From Planctomycetales bacterium (lineage in GTDB: Bacteria > Planctomycetota > Planctomycetia > Isosphaerales > Isosphaeraceae), in NCBI GenBank assembly GCA_027451885.1, contig DAIDHX010000005.1, forward strand, positions 1-60,549: a DNA stretch of 60,549 bases. The letters run 5' to 3'. The position numbers and the translations under genes are program-made. The notes beneath the pieces were generated by a model that did not search any database, was not told the DNA's origin, and worked only from the letters and a program-made list of their open reading frames with translations. Shown one piece after another: positions 20,912 through 28,876 of this stretch (position 1 is its first letter; each line of letters begins with the position of its first letter).

Positions 20912-21265
20912 GGGCAAACCCCGATGTGCGTCTCTCGACATGTCTCGCAGGCTCGATCGCCCGTTGAATCGAGCCAGGCTTCCCGGCTATACGAACACAC
21001 CGATGACACCATGAGGAATGTCGGTCCCGCTCAAAGAGCTTGAAAGCGTTCTCTCGGTTGCTGGCGCTGGACGTCGCCGCATCGTTCGGCCGATGCCCCG
21101 TCCGCCCTTGCAACCCCGGCACGAGCCCGACCGAATACAGGCACGATGCGCCAGTAAATGTGTACCAACCCACGCGCCCCGGCCGCCCTCGCAAGCTTCG
21201 CGCGATCACGGTCCTTGCCCGCGACCGCGTCCGATTCCGCGTCCGCGTCCCGAAGCCCTAATGGT

Positions 21266-21287
21266 ATACTAAATACATATGTAGTAT
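21266..21287. promoter_or_regulatory. Operator-like palindrome in AT-rich patch
   Basis: ATACTA at 21266-21271 and its complement TAGTAT at 21282-21287 flank the perfect 8-base palindrome ACATATGT (21275-21282). It looks like a dimeric-repressor site; the ATGT/ACAT content resembles PadR-type operators, but no such gene or clear target gene lies next to it. The left end also contains TATACT, which could serve as a -10 box. Confidence 0.35.
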
Positions 21288-21906
21288 AACGAGAATCCAA
21301 TTGTCCAAGCCCACCTGCCGTTCATGGGTCGGGCACTGGCGTCAAGATGACAACGCCTGTCCTAAATAAGACCATGTCTTACATGGGAATACGCCTCACC
21401 TGCATCAAGGAGGCCGTTGGCCGCGGCGGGAAGGCCCTGGCGTCGGGTGGCGTCATGGGGCGTAACGATTGGGATTTCCCCGAGAATCCGCAGTCCTTGC
21501 GCAGTTCGACCAGGCCGGGCAAAAATCGGGGGGATTCTTGATTCGGGTCGAACCAACGTGCGTTAGATTCATGGTGAGAAGAACCTGGAACGGCGTCCAG
21601 CCCGTCCGTCTTCCACCTTCCACGACTCACGCAAAGCACCTCGGCGATTCCCGAGTCGATGAATCCGTAAAGCCGATCCGGGGCGGGTCTGAGCACCTGG
21701 CCTGCGCTTGGTGTTCGTTTTGTTACCGGCTGGGCGCCAGCGTTGAGGGGCGGACCTGGCACGAATTCACGCACTTGCTCACGCTGCGTGCTCGTACCGG
21801 AGGCGTGGTCGAGGGTGTTGTTTCCGCGCCGACGAAGTGAACCCAGTCGCGCCAGAAATCGAACCCAGGCGCGTCAGAAAATGAGACCACAACCGCTGCG
21901 CAAAAT

Positions 21907-22263
21907 CGAGCCAGGGCTCTCCGTAATATGAAGCCAGCAAGGGAGAACCGTCGACTGCGAACCGAACCCATTGCGCTAGTTCGAACCGAACCCAACGGCC
22001 CGCGCAGACCGAAGCCAGCGCGCGGAAAAAGCGAAGCCGAATCGCCCGCGCAGACCGAAGCCAGCGCGCGGAAAAGGCGAAGCCGAATCGCCCGCGCAGA
22101 CCGAAGCCAGCGCGCGGAAAAGGCGAAGCCGAATCGCCCGCGCAGACCGAAGCCACCCGCGCTCCGCGAACCGAACCCAAGCGCGCACAAAACCGAGCCC
22201 AGGCTAGCCAGAACATGAAGCCATGAAACGAGAACCGTCGAATACGAACCGAACCCATTGTGC
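21907..22263. repeat. Diverged 70-bp direct repeat, offset 287 bases
   Basis: The segment 21907-21976 recurs at 22194-22263. Both begin CGAGCC, share ATGAAGCCA, GAGAACCGTCGA and end GAACCGAACCCATTG(C/T)GC, with about 15-20 differences between them. The copies bracket the 46-bp tandem repeats, giving the field a higher-order structure. Further GAACCCA/GAAGCCA units continue upstream to about 21840. Confidence 0.7.
21998..22154. repeat. 46-bp tandem repeat, three full copies and one partial
   Basis: Copies begin at 21998, 22044, 22090 and 22136 (partial, about 20 bases). The three full copies are nearly identical: copy 1 differs by one base (A for G in the GGAAAAAGCG part). Each unit begins GCCCGCGCAGACCGAAGCCA and ends GCGAAGCCGAATC. 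There are no variable spacers, so this is not a CRISPR array. Confidence 0.85.
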
Positions 22264-22628
22264 CCGCGCGGACCGAAGCCAGCGCGTGGTTCATCTGTCA
22301 CGCAAGGCCCCGGCCTGTCCTCTCGATAAGGCGCCGGCAGGTCCTCGACGGGGAGTGGGGCGTGCGTCCTCGACGGGGTGTCTTCGTGGCGTCCCCGCCG
22401 TGGCAGGCTTGCGAGCCGCTTTGCTCGTGAGCCAGGGTTCGTGCGGCGCTCCTGGTGGATCCGGTCCCTTCGATGACCCTCCCCGACGGGATGCTTGTTC
22501 GTTCCAGCCTTATTCGCCGCTTCGGAAGGTCGTTGCCGATGGTCTGTCGTGTGTCTGGATCGCGGCACGCCGAGCCTTGTTCGCCGTTGGTCGGCGGGGT
22601 CGGCTGTGCTTGCCCACCCTGAAACTTC

Positions 22629-22656
22629 TTGATCCGCTCGTGGATTACACTATAGT
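22629..22656 (+). promoter_or_regulatory. Candidate sigma70-type promoter for the MMPL transporter gene
   Basis: TTGATC (22629-22634) and TATAGT (22651-22656) are separated by 16 bases. It is the best match in the region and leaves an untranslated leader of about 220 bases before the ATG at 22886. Confidence 0.4.
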
Positions 22657-22885
22657 AGAAGCGATGAAAAAGACGCATGGGTTTGCCCATCTTTGCTAGA
22701 CCTCCGTCGTCAACTGGCCCGTTTCCCGGTTGTGTTCGATCCGAGTGGTCGTGGGCCGGGGTGAGAAAACTGGTTTGGCGCGGACCCACGGGGATGTGGG
22801 TGAGGTTAATTGCGGTCGCCCAGGGGGGCGGCGCGGAGCGTACCCGGGCTCGAGGGAAGACGGCCGGGACGGGAGACGAGATCTG

Positions 22886-25654
22886 ATGCGATTGGACGGA
22901 TCGCGGGTTTTCAGCGGTCGCGGGCCGTGGTGGATCATCGCGGGCTGGTCGATCGTGGCGGTTCTCGTTTTGGCGACGAGCCCGAACTTGACGCGGTTGG
23001 CCGCGGAAGGTCAGGCGCGGATGCTCGCAAACGATGCGGAGAGTCGGCAAGCCGCTGCGCTTCTGGATGAGTGCTGGCCCGACCAGGCGTATGCCTCGGT
23101 GGCGGCGATCACGCTGCATCGGGCTCAAGGGCTGCGTGACGAGGACCGCCGGTTCGTGCGGGCGCTTGCGGCGGACTTTGTGGGGCCGGGCGCGCCGGCG
23201 GAGATTCATCGGGTGCTGGGTCCCGATTCGCGGCCGGAAATCGCCGATCGGCTACTGAGCCGCGATCGCTCGGCTCAGCTTCTCGTGGTGCCGCTCTCAA
23301 GCTCATTTGTTGCGCCTCGCACCCATGAGATCGTCGGCTGGCTTGAGGGCGAGGTCAAGCGGATCGGCAGCCCGGCCGGACTCGAGGTGCGCTGGACGGG
23401 CGATGCCGTGGTCGGCCGCGAGTACATGAAGAACGTGCAGACCTCGCTCGATCGCGCCGCGATTGCAACCGTCGCCCTGTTGCTCATTGTCCTTTTATTT
23501 GTTTATCGGTCGGTCTGGCTCGCCCTGGTGCCGCTGGTCACGATTGGTGCGAGCCTGGTCATCGCGCGCGGGTTGCTGGGCTGGATGATGCTCCTGGGCT
23601 GGGATCTTTCGCCCCTGGTTGAGCTCTTCCTGATCGCCGTGCTTTTCGGCACCGGTACTGACTTTTGCCTGTTTCTCTCGTGGCGTTACGCGGAGCGATT
23701 CAATCCCGAAAACCCGCTCGGCGCGCTCCGCTCGACCTTGTCTCGGTCGGCGGTGCCGCTCATGACGAGCGCGGGGACGATCATCGTTGGTCTGTTGCTC
23801 ATGGGAACGACCAGGTTCAAGCTCTTTTCGAGCACTGGCCCCAGCGTGGCGATTGCACTTGTGATTGCGCTTGTGGCCACGCTTTCGCTCACGCCCGCGC
23901 TTTTGCTGGTACTGGCCCAGCGCAGGCCGACTGCCTTCGACGGGCTGGTGCGTGCGTCGCATGCGAGCTGGTGGGAAGCGGTGGGGCGGATGGCGATGGC
24001 GAGTCCGCTGCGAAGCTGGGGGCTCGCGGTGCTGGCGATGATCCCGCTATCGGTCATTGGGCTGCGGACACACTTCATCCAGGATTTGCTTTCCGAGCTG
24101 CCGGATTCGTCGGCGGCGGTGCGTGACTTCCGGTTGACGACCGATAAGTTTGATTCCGGCCGCCTGGCGCCGCTCACCGTCATGCTGGAATCGGACGTTG
24201 ACCTGCGGAGCTCGCAGGGGCTGGCGATGATCGACGACGTGAGCCGTTTGCTTACGCATCAGCGTATGCTCACGGAGGTAAGATCGGCGACGCAGCCGCT
24301 GGGCAGTCCGGAGCCGCTCGAGCGGGCAAGGCTGTCGTCGCGGCTATCGGAGGTCGATCAGGGCTTTGTGCAGATCGCGGCGGGCGCGCGTGAGCTCCAG
24401 CGTGGTTTGTTGGAGGGGGCGTCCAAGCTCCGCGCTGCGCTCTGGCTGCAGCGCCAGACTGGTCTGCCGATCGCCGGTCCGCCTGCTCCCAAGAGTGATA
24501 CGGGCCTTGAGCGCGCCGGCGGCCGGGGCGGATCCACGCCAGGGCTCACGGCGGCGCAGGCGATGGTCGACGTGGCCAAATCCGGCGGCGGCGTGCTCAG
24601 CTTGCCCGCGCTCTCGCGCGCAGTCGGCGCCCTGCGCGGTGAACCAAGGGACGCGCGTTCCGCCGCCACCCAGCCCAGCGCAACCGGGCCGGAATCAGGC
24701 TCGGAAACCATGCTCCGCGACCTTGGCCGCGCCATTCAGGGCATCGGCAAAATCGCCGCAGGCGCAGCCCGCGCCCATCGCGAGATGGACAGCATCATGA
24801 AAGACCCCGTGGGACGCAGAGCGCTCGATCGCCTGCTCATCAACGACGAGACCGTACGCGACCACCCCGACCTGCGCCAGAGCTTCGACGCCTACATCAC
24901 CCCCGACGGCCATCACGCCCGCATCGACCTCACCCAGGGCAGTCCCGTGTTCTCGCAACCCGCCATGGATCAGGTGCTCACGCTCAGGCGCAGGCTCAAG
25001 GACTATCTCGGCGAGTACGAAGGCGTGCGCGTCACAGCACGCGTCGCCGGCGCCAACGCGGAATCGGCCGATATCCGCACCCTCACCGAATCCGACCAAC
25101 GCCAGAGCTGGATCATCGTCCCCATCGGCGTGTTCCTGGTGCTCTTGATCGCCCTCCGCGATCCCCTCGCCTGCTTCAACCTGGTCGCCACCATGATCCT
25201 CACCTACGCCTTCGCCCTGGGCGCAACCCACCTGGTGTTCGTGTCAATCCTGGGCGCTGAGGGGCTCGACTGGAAGACGCCGTACTTCCTGTTCGTGCTG
25301 CTCGTGGCCGTGGGCGTCGATTACAACGTCTTCCTGATGACCCGGCTCAAGGAAGAGTCTCGCAAACGCGGGCTGCGTGAAGGCGTCGTCCGCGCCATCA
25401 GCAACACCGGCGGCCTGATCAGCTCCGCCGCGCTCATCACCGCGTGCAGCTTCGCGTCGTTTCTTACGAGCCCGCTGGGATCGCTCCGGCAGCTCGGATT
25501 CGCGCTCGCCGTGGGCATCCTGGTCGATGCGGTCCTGGTACGCCCCGTGCTCGTGCCCTGCGGTCACTGGCTGCTCAGGCGCAGCCGAGAGGCGCTCGTG
25601 CCCACCATCAAGATCAAGCGCGGAACACGTGAATATGCAGTGATTCCAGACTGA
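22886..25654 (+). CDS. MMPL/RND-superfamily transporter
   Basis: Inner-membrane exporter of 922 residues with two MMPL repeats. Each has one helix, a large periplasmic loop and a five-helix bundle. The first helix is at about 13-31. The conserved acidic intramembrane motifs are GTGTDFCLFLSWRY (first half) and VGVDYNVFLMTRLKEE (second half). These residues mediate proton coupling in the family, which exports lipids, hopanoids or siderophores. The second periplasmic loop has a Gly/Ala-rich stretch. The ATG at 22886 has GGGAG 10 bases upstream; the in-frame start at 22730 would add 52 Gly/Arg-rich residues. It is apparently monocistronic, convergent with the SDR that follows. Cargo unknown. Confidence 0.9.
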   Translation: MRLDGSRVFSGRGPWWIIAGWSIVAVLVLATSPNLTRLAAEGQARMLANDAESRQAAALLDECWPDQAYASVAAITLHRAQGLRDEDRRFVRALAADFVGPGAPAEIHRVLGPDSRPEIADRLLSRDRSAQLLVVPLSSSFVAPRTHEIVGWLEGEVKRIGSPAGLEVRWTGDAVVGREYMKNVQTSLDRAAIATVALLLIVLLFVYRSVWLALVPLVTIGASLVIARGLLGWMMLLGWDLSPLVELFLIAVLFGTGTDFCLFLSWRYAERFNPENPLGALRSTLSRSAVPLMTSAGTIIVGLLLMGTTRFKLFSSTGPSVAIALVIALVATLSLTPALLLVLAQRRPTAFDGLVRASHASWWEAVGRMAMASPLRSWGLAVLAMIPLSVIGLRTHFIQDLLSELPDSSAAVRDFRLTTDKFDSGRLAPLTVMLESDVDLRSSQGLAMIDDVSRLLTHQRMLTEVRSATQPLGSPEPLERARLSSRLSEVDQGFVQIAAGARELQRGLLEGASKLRAALWLQRQTGLPIAGPPAPKSDTGLERAGGRGGSTPGLTAAQAMVDVAKSGGGVLSLPALSRAVGALRGEPRDARSAATQPSATGPESGSETMLRDLGRAIQGIGKIAAGAARAHREMDSIMKDPVGRRALDRLLINDETVRDHPDLRQSFDAYITPDGHHARIDLTQGSPVFSQPAMDQVLTLRRRLKDYLGEYEGVRVTARVAGANAESADIRTLTESDQRQSWIIVPIGVFLVLLIALRDPLACFNLVATMILTYAFALGATHLVFVSILGAEGLDWKTPYFLFVLLVAVGVDYNVFLMTRLKEESRKRGLREGVVRAISNTGGLISSAALITACSFASFLTSPLGSLRQLGFALAVGILVDAVLVRPVLVPCGHWLLRRSREALVPTIKIKRGTREYAVIPD

Positions 25655-25665
25655 CCGCCCGGGCG

Positions 25666-26439
25666 TCAGTCCACGCCCAGGAAGCGGCCGCCATCCACGC
25701 GAAAACAGGCCCCGGTGACGAAGCCTGTGCCCTCGAGCAGATACAGAATCAGGCGGTTGAGATCCCCCGGCGTTCCAACCCGGGCGAGTGGCGTTTGCGA
25801 GATCACGGCTTGTGTGTCTTCCGCGGTGAAGTCAGGCGGCGGGTCGATCATGGCGGGTTGAACCAGGGCGACGGCCACCCGCGGCGCAAGCTCCTTCGCA
25901 AGCGCGAGCGTCATGGTGACGAGGCCCCCCTTGGCGACGAGATACGGCAGATAGTCGCGATACGGCCGGTCGGTCGCCCAGTCTCCCACGGTGACGATCT
26001 TCGCAGGCATGTCGGAGTCGGTTTTCTGATCAAGCATCACGCGGCCGGCTGCGACGGAGGTGTAATAGGGAGCCGCGAGATTGGCGGCGATCATGGTGTC
26101 GAAATCATGGGGCTCGAGTTCCCTGAAAGGGGTGCGGCAAAAGACGCTTGCCATGTTCACGAGGGCGTCCAGGCGACCGAAGGTTTCGTGTGTCTCGCAG
26201 ACCGCGGCCTCGGCCTCTTCTGGCTGAGAAAGATCCGCCTTGAGAGCCAGCCCGCCCGTCCCGCGCTTCTTAACGTCCGCGATCGTGCCCTCGATCGCCT
26301 TGCGGCTGGTGTGATAGGTCATGGCCACGTTGGCGCCTCGATCGGCGAGTGCGAGCGCGAGCTCGGAGCCAACTCTGCGCCCGCCAGTGATCAGCACGGT
26401 CTTGCCGCGAAGCGAGATGGAGGCGGATGGGAGGCTCAT
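25666..26439 (-). CDS. Pteridine-reductase-like SDR (FolM/PTR1 type)
   Basis: Soluble SDR of 257 residues. The cofactor loop TGGRRVGSELA has the Arg pair typical of pteridine reductases rather than the usual TGxxxGxG. The catalytic centre is Asp-Tyr-Lys with Asp in TVGDWATD, Tyr 13 residues later and Lys four further on, which is the same spacing as Asp181-Tyr194-Lys198 of Leishmania PTR1, and replaces the usual SDR serine. It probably reduces a dihydropterin or a related compound. Its start overlaps the end of the cobalamin adenosyltransferase gene by 4 bases, so both are made from one message. Confidence 0.8.
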   Translation of the reverse strand: MSLPSASISLRGKTVLITGGRRVGSELALALADRGANVAMTYHTSRKAIEGTIADVKKRGTGGLALKADLSQPEEAEAAVCETHETFGRLDALVNMASVFCRTPFRELEPHDFDTMIAANLAAPYYTSVAAGRVMLDQKTDSDMPAKIVTVGDWATDRPYRDYLPYLVAKGGLVTMTLALAKELAPRVAVALVQPAMIDPPPDFTAEDTQAVISQTPLARVGTPGDLNRLILYLLEGTGFVTGACFRVDGGRFLGVD

Positions 26440-26990
26440 CTGGGCAACCCTGTCCAGAGGATATCAGGTACGTTCGCGCACTTGTTCACATAACGCGCCA
26501 TTACGAAGAGCAGGTCGCTCAAACGGTTGAGGTAGACGACAAGCTCGGGCGGGATCGCGGGGCTGGCGTGGCGTGCCAGGGCGACGACTCTGCGTTCGGC
26601 CCGGCGGCAAATCGTGCGGCAGAGATGAAGCTGGGCGGCGGCAGGTGCGCCACCGGGGACGATGAAATGCGTGAGCGGGTCAAGCGCCAGCTCGAAATGG
26701 TCGATCGCCTGTTCCAGGGTTTCCACCTGCTCGGGCCGCAGCACGCCGCGAAACCGCCCCTCGGCCGAGGTATCCGCGAGCGCGGCCCCGATGAGGAAAA
26801 GATCGTCCTGCACGCGGCTCAGAACTGGCGAGAGATCCTGAGGCGCAGGCAAGCTCCGCGCCACGCCGAGCGCAGCGTTGAGCTCGTCGACCGCTCCATA
26901 GGCTTCGATCCGATCGTCCGATTTGGAAAGCCGATCCGGACCCAGCACGCCCGTTGTGCCGTCGTCCCCCGTTTTCGTGTAAATCTTCAA
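26436..26990 (-). CDS. Cob(I)yrinic acid a,c-diamide adenosyltransferase, PduO type
   Basis: Transfers adenosyl from ATP to cob(I)alamin to make coenzyme B12. The protein is 184 residues, a single PduO-type domain. MKIYTKTGDDGTTG is the N-terminal ATP-binding signature, and RTICRRAERRVVAL with YLNRLSDLLFVMAR forms the trimer-interface active site. The start is a TTG at 26990, since the protein begins exactly with the family N-terminus there. It is the first gene of a two-gene unit with the pteridine-reductase-like SDR and is divergent from the propeller gene. Confidence 0.93.
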   Translation of the reverse strand: MKIYTKTGDDGTTGVLGPDRLSKSDDRIEAYGAVDELNAALGVARSLPAPQDLSPVLSRVQDDLFLIGAALADTSAEGRFRGVLRPEQVETLEQAIDHFELALDPLTHFIVPGGAPAAAQLHLCRTICRRAERRVVALARHASPAIPPELVVYLNRLSDLLFVMARYVNKCANVPDILWTGLPR

Positions 26991-27027
26991 GTCGATCCAC
27001 CCATTCTAGCGCGATTTTGAGCCCTGC

Positions 27028-27057
27028 TTTACCTTCGCCCATCCACCTGCTTATACT
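27028..27057 (+). promoter_or_regulatory. Candidate promoter for the TolB-like propeller gene
   Basis: TTTACC (27028-27033) and TATACT (27052-27057) are separated by 18 bases. An inverted repeat, CGAAC-AGC-GTTCG at 27065-27077, lies at the expected transcription start and could be an operator. Confidence 0.4.
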
Positions 27058-27164
27058 AGGCAAACGAACAGCGTTCGAACAGGGTACGCTCGTCCGTCGT
27101 GGTCCTGCGAAAGACGAGCTTGAAGCCCAGGCGGGGCCCGCAATCGCCCCAGGGAGCATGATCG

Positions 27165-28256
27165 ATGGCGGCACTGGCGGGATGGGGACTTCTGCTCGCG
27201 ATCGGCCTTTCGGGCCAGGGGCATCCTGGCGCGGGCCAGCCTGGGCTTTCACCCCAGGAAGTCGAGCGGCTTGAGTCGAAGCATCTTGTGAATATCCGCC
27301 AGGTGACCTCGGGCCTGGCCAGGGCCGGCGAAGGTTACTTTAGCCCCGACGGCAATGCGATCATCTTCCAGGCGGTGCCCAACATCGCGCCCGCGATCTT
27401 CCATGAGCCAAAGCCGGACGAGGACGGCTACCAGATCTTCCTTGGGCCGCTCAAAAAGGATGCCCCCGCGCGGATGGTCAGCACCGGCAAGGGGCGGTGT
27501 ACGTGCCCATTCTTTCATCCCGGCGGCAAGTCGATCCTGTTCGCGTCCACGCATCTCAGCCCGAGCACTGAGGTCGCGCCTTCGCGCGGGCCTGCCTATA
27601 GCCGCACAGCGCGCTATCGCTGGGAGTTTCCCGAGACGATCGACATCTTCGCGGCCGATCTCGAGGGGGGGCGTCTCGTACGCTTGACCGACACGCCAGG
27701 ATACGACGCCGAGGGGAGCTACTCGCCCGACGGCAAGCAGATCGTGTTCACGTCGTTCCGCGACGGCGACGGCGAGATCTACATCATGGACGCCGACGGC
27801 AAAAACCCGCGCAGGATCACCCATGCCAGGGGATATGACGGCGGCCCGTTCTTTTCGCCCGATGGCAAACGGATCATTTACCGCAGCGATCGCCGCGGCG
27901 ATGACCTGCTGCAAATCTACGTGAATGACACCGAGGGGAAATCCGAGCGGGCGCTCACGAGCAACGAATTCGTGAACTGGGGACCGTACTGGAACCCGGA
28001 CAACAAGCGGATCATCTACGCCACATCACGGCACGGGCATGCAAATTATGAACTCTATTTGATGGATGTGGATTCCGGCCGGGAGGAACGCATCACCTAT
28101 CACGAGGGCTTCGACGGCTTGCCCGTGTTCAGCCCTGACGGCAAGCGCCTCATGTGGACCTCCAGCGGGCGAACCGCGGATCGCAAGAGCCAGCTTTTCA
28201 TCGCGGACTTTCGCATGGGGCCAGAAGCGTCAAGCGCGGCCGCCGGCAATCGCTAG
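27165..28256 (+). CDS. Secreted TolB-like (PD40) beta-propeller protein
   Basis: Predicted exported 363-residue protein. The N-terminal hydrophobic segment (about 3-18) is a signal peptide. At least four PD40 blades are visible through the recurring S-P-D-G-K motif: YFSPDGNAI, SYSPDGKQI, FFSPDGKRI and VFSPDGKRL, with matching IFAAD/IYIMD/LYLMD strands. This is the Tol-Pal TolB or peptidase propeller fold, but no peptidase domain follows. It probably mediates protein interactions in the periplasm. The ATG at 27165 follows a candidate promoter by about 108 bases. Confidence 0.85.
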   Translation: MAALAGWGLLLAIGLSGQGHPGAGQPGLSPQEVERLESKHLVNIRQVTSGLARAGEGYFSPDGNAIIFQAVPNIAPAIFHEPKPDEDGYQIFLGPLKKDAPARMVSTGKGRCTCPFFHPGGKSILFASTHLSPSTEVAPSRGPAYSRTARYRWEFPETIDIFAADLEGGRLVRLTDTPGYDAEGSYSPDGKQIVFTSFRDGDGEIYIMDADGKNPRRITHARGYDGGPFFSPDGKRIIYRSDRRGDDLLQIYVNDTEGKSERALTSNEFVNWGPYWNPDNKRIIYATSRHGHANYELYLMDVDSGREERITYHEGFDGLPVFSPDGKRLMWTSSGRTADRKSQLFIADFRMGPEASSAAAGNR

Positions 28257-28354
28257 GCGGCCCTTTCCAATCACGCCGCGCATCGTTTCCTCACATCCGA
28301 GCGTGGCGCATTCTCTGTTCGTTTCCATTCGAGTCTCCAGGGAGTACTTCGCGC

Positions 28355-28843
28355 ATGGGACCCAAGGACGTTCTGCTGAACACGATCGGCACCTCCGATT
28401 TTATTCTGAAGTCCTACATGGACGGTCTTTCGGACAGCGACATCAAGCTGCGTCCGATCGAGGGCATGAACTCGATCGCGCTGCAGCTCGGGCACATCAT
28501 CGTGGCCGAACGGATGTTCGCCGAGATGCTCCGGCCGGGCGTTTCGCCCGCGCTTCCAGACGGCTTCGCCGAGGCACACTCGCTCAAGGAGCCGAGGGGT
28601 GATGACTCGCACTTGCTGACCAAGGACGGCTACATGTCGCTGCTGGAAGCTCAGCGCCAGGCGACGCTGAAGATTCTCGGCGAGATTCCGGAATCGGAGC
28701 TCGAGTCCAACCAGGACGGCAAGCTGCCGCCGTGGGCGCCCACGGTCGCGGCCGTGCTCAACATGGTCGGCCTGCACTCGCTCAACCACTCGAGCCAGTT
28801 CGTGGCGACCCGCAGAATGCTCAAGATGAAAGTCGCGTTCTGA
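28355..28843 (+). CDS. DinB-family metal-binding protein
   Basis: Small cytoplasmic four-helix-bundle protein of 162 residues. The presumed metal triad is His47 (LQLGHIIVAE), His141 and His145 (LHSLNHSSQ), the DinB/YfiT arrangement. Related proteins are thiol-dependent transferases such as bacillithiol or mycothiol S-transferases, but the cosubstrate cannot be read from the sequence. The ATG at 28355 has AGGGAG 10 bases upstream; the ORF could extend to 28154 only by overlapping the propeller gene. It follows that gene by 98 bases. Confidence 0.82.
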   Translation: MGPKDVLLNTIGTSDFILKSYMDGLSDSDIKLRPIEGMNSIALQLGHIIVAERMFAEMLRPGVSPALPDGFAEAHSLKEPRGDDSHLLTKDGYMSLLEAQRQATLKILGEIPESELESNQDGKLPPWAPTVAAVLNMVGLHSLNHSSQFVATRRMLKMKVAF

Positions 28844-28876
28844 TCGGTCCGTTTGAGGTTCACGCGCGCCGCCTGG

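Larger units (their letters stand above)
20912..22885. other. Gene-poor 2-kb region with palindrome and repeat array
   Basis: No ORF in this stretch has convincing codon pattern, ribosome site or recognisable protein. It contains an operator-like palindrome near 21266-21287, a degenerate repeat field from about 21840 to 22300, and a promoter for the MMPL gene at 22629-22656. The segment around 21260-21380 is noticeably AT-richer than its surroundings. The long antisense ORFs over the repeats are Arg/Gly/Phe-rich products of the repeats. Confidence 0.6.

Noticed and set aside
21347-21541. 64-codon ORF in the gene-poor region
   Set aside because: No ribosome site, domain or codon pattern supports it; overlapping antisense ORFs are equally long.
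21998-22154. CRISPR array suspected from regularly spaced repeats
   Set aside because: The copies abut with no variable spacers and there are no cas genes; these are plain tandem repeats.
21723-22568. Antisense ORFs of 281 and 171 codons over the repeat field
   Set aside because: Their products are repeated Arg/Gly/Phe/Ala strings that follow the DNA repeats; no ribosome site or domain is recognisable.
27065-27077. LexA/SOS-box-like inverted repeat CGAAC-AGC-GTTCG
   Set aside because: The Gram-positive/actinobacterial box has a 4-base spacer; this has 3, and the downstream gene is not a repair gene. Kept only as a possible operator.
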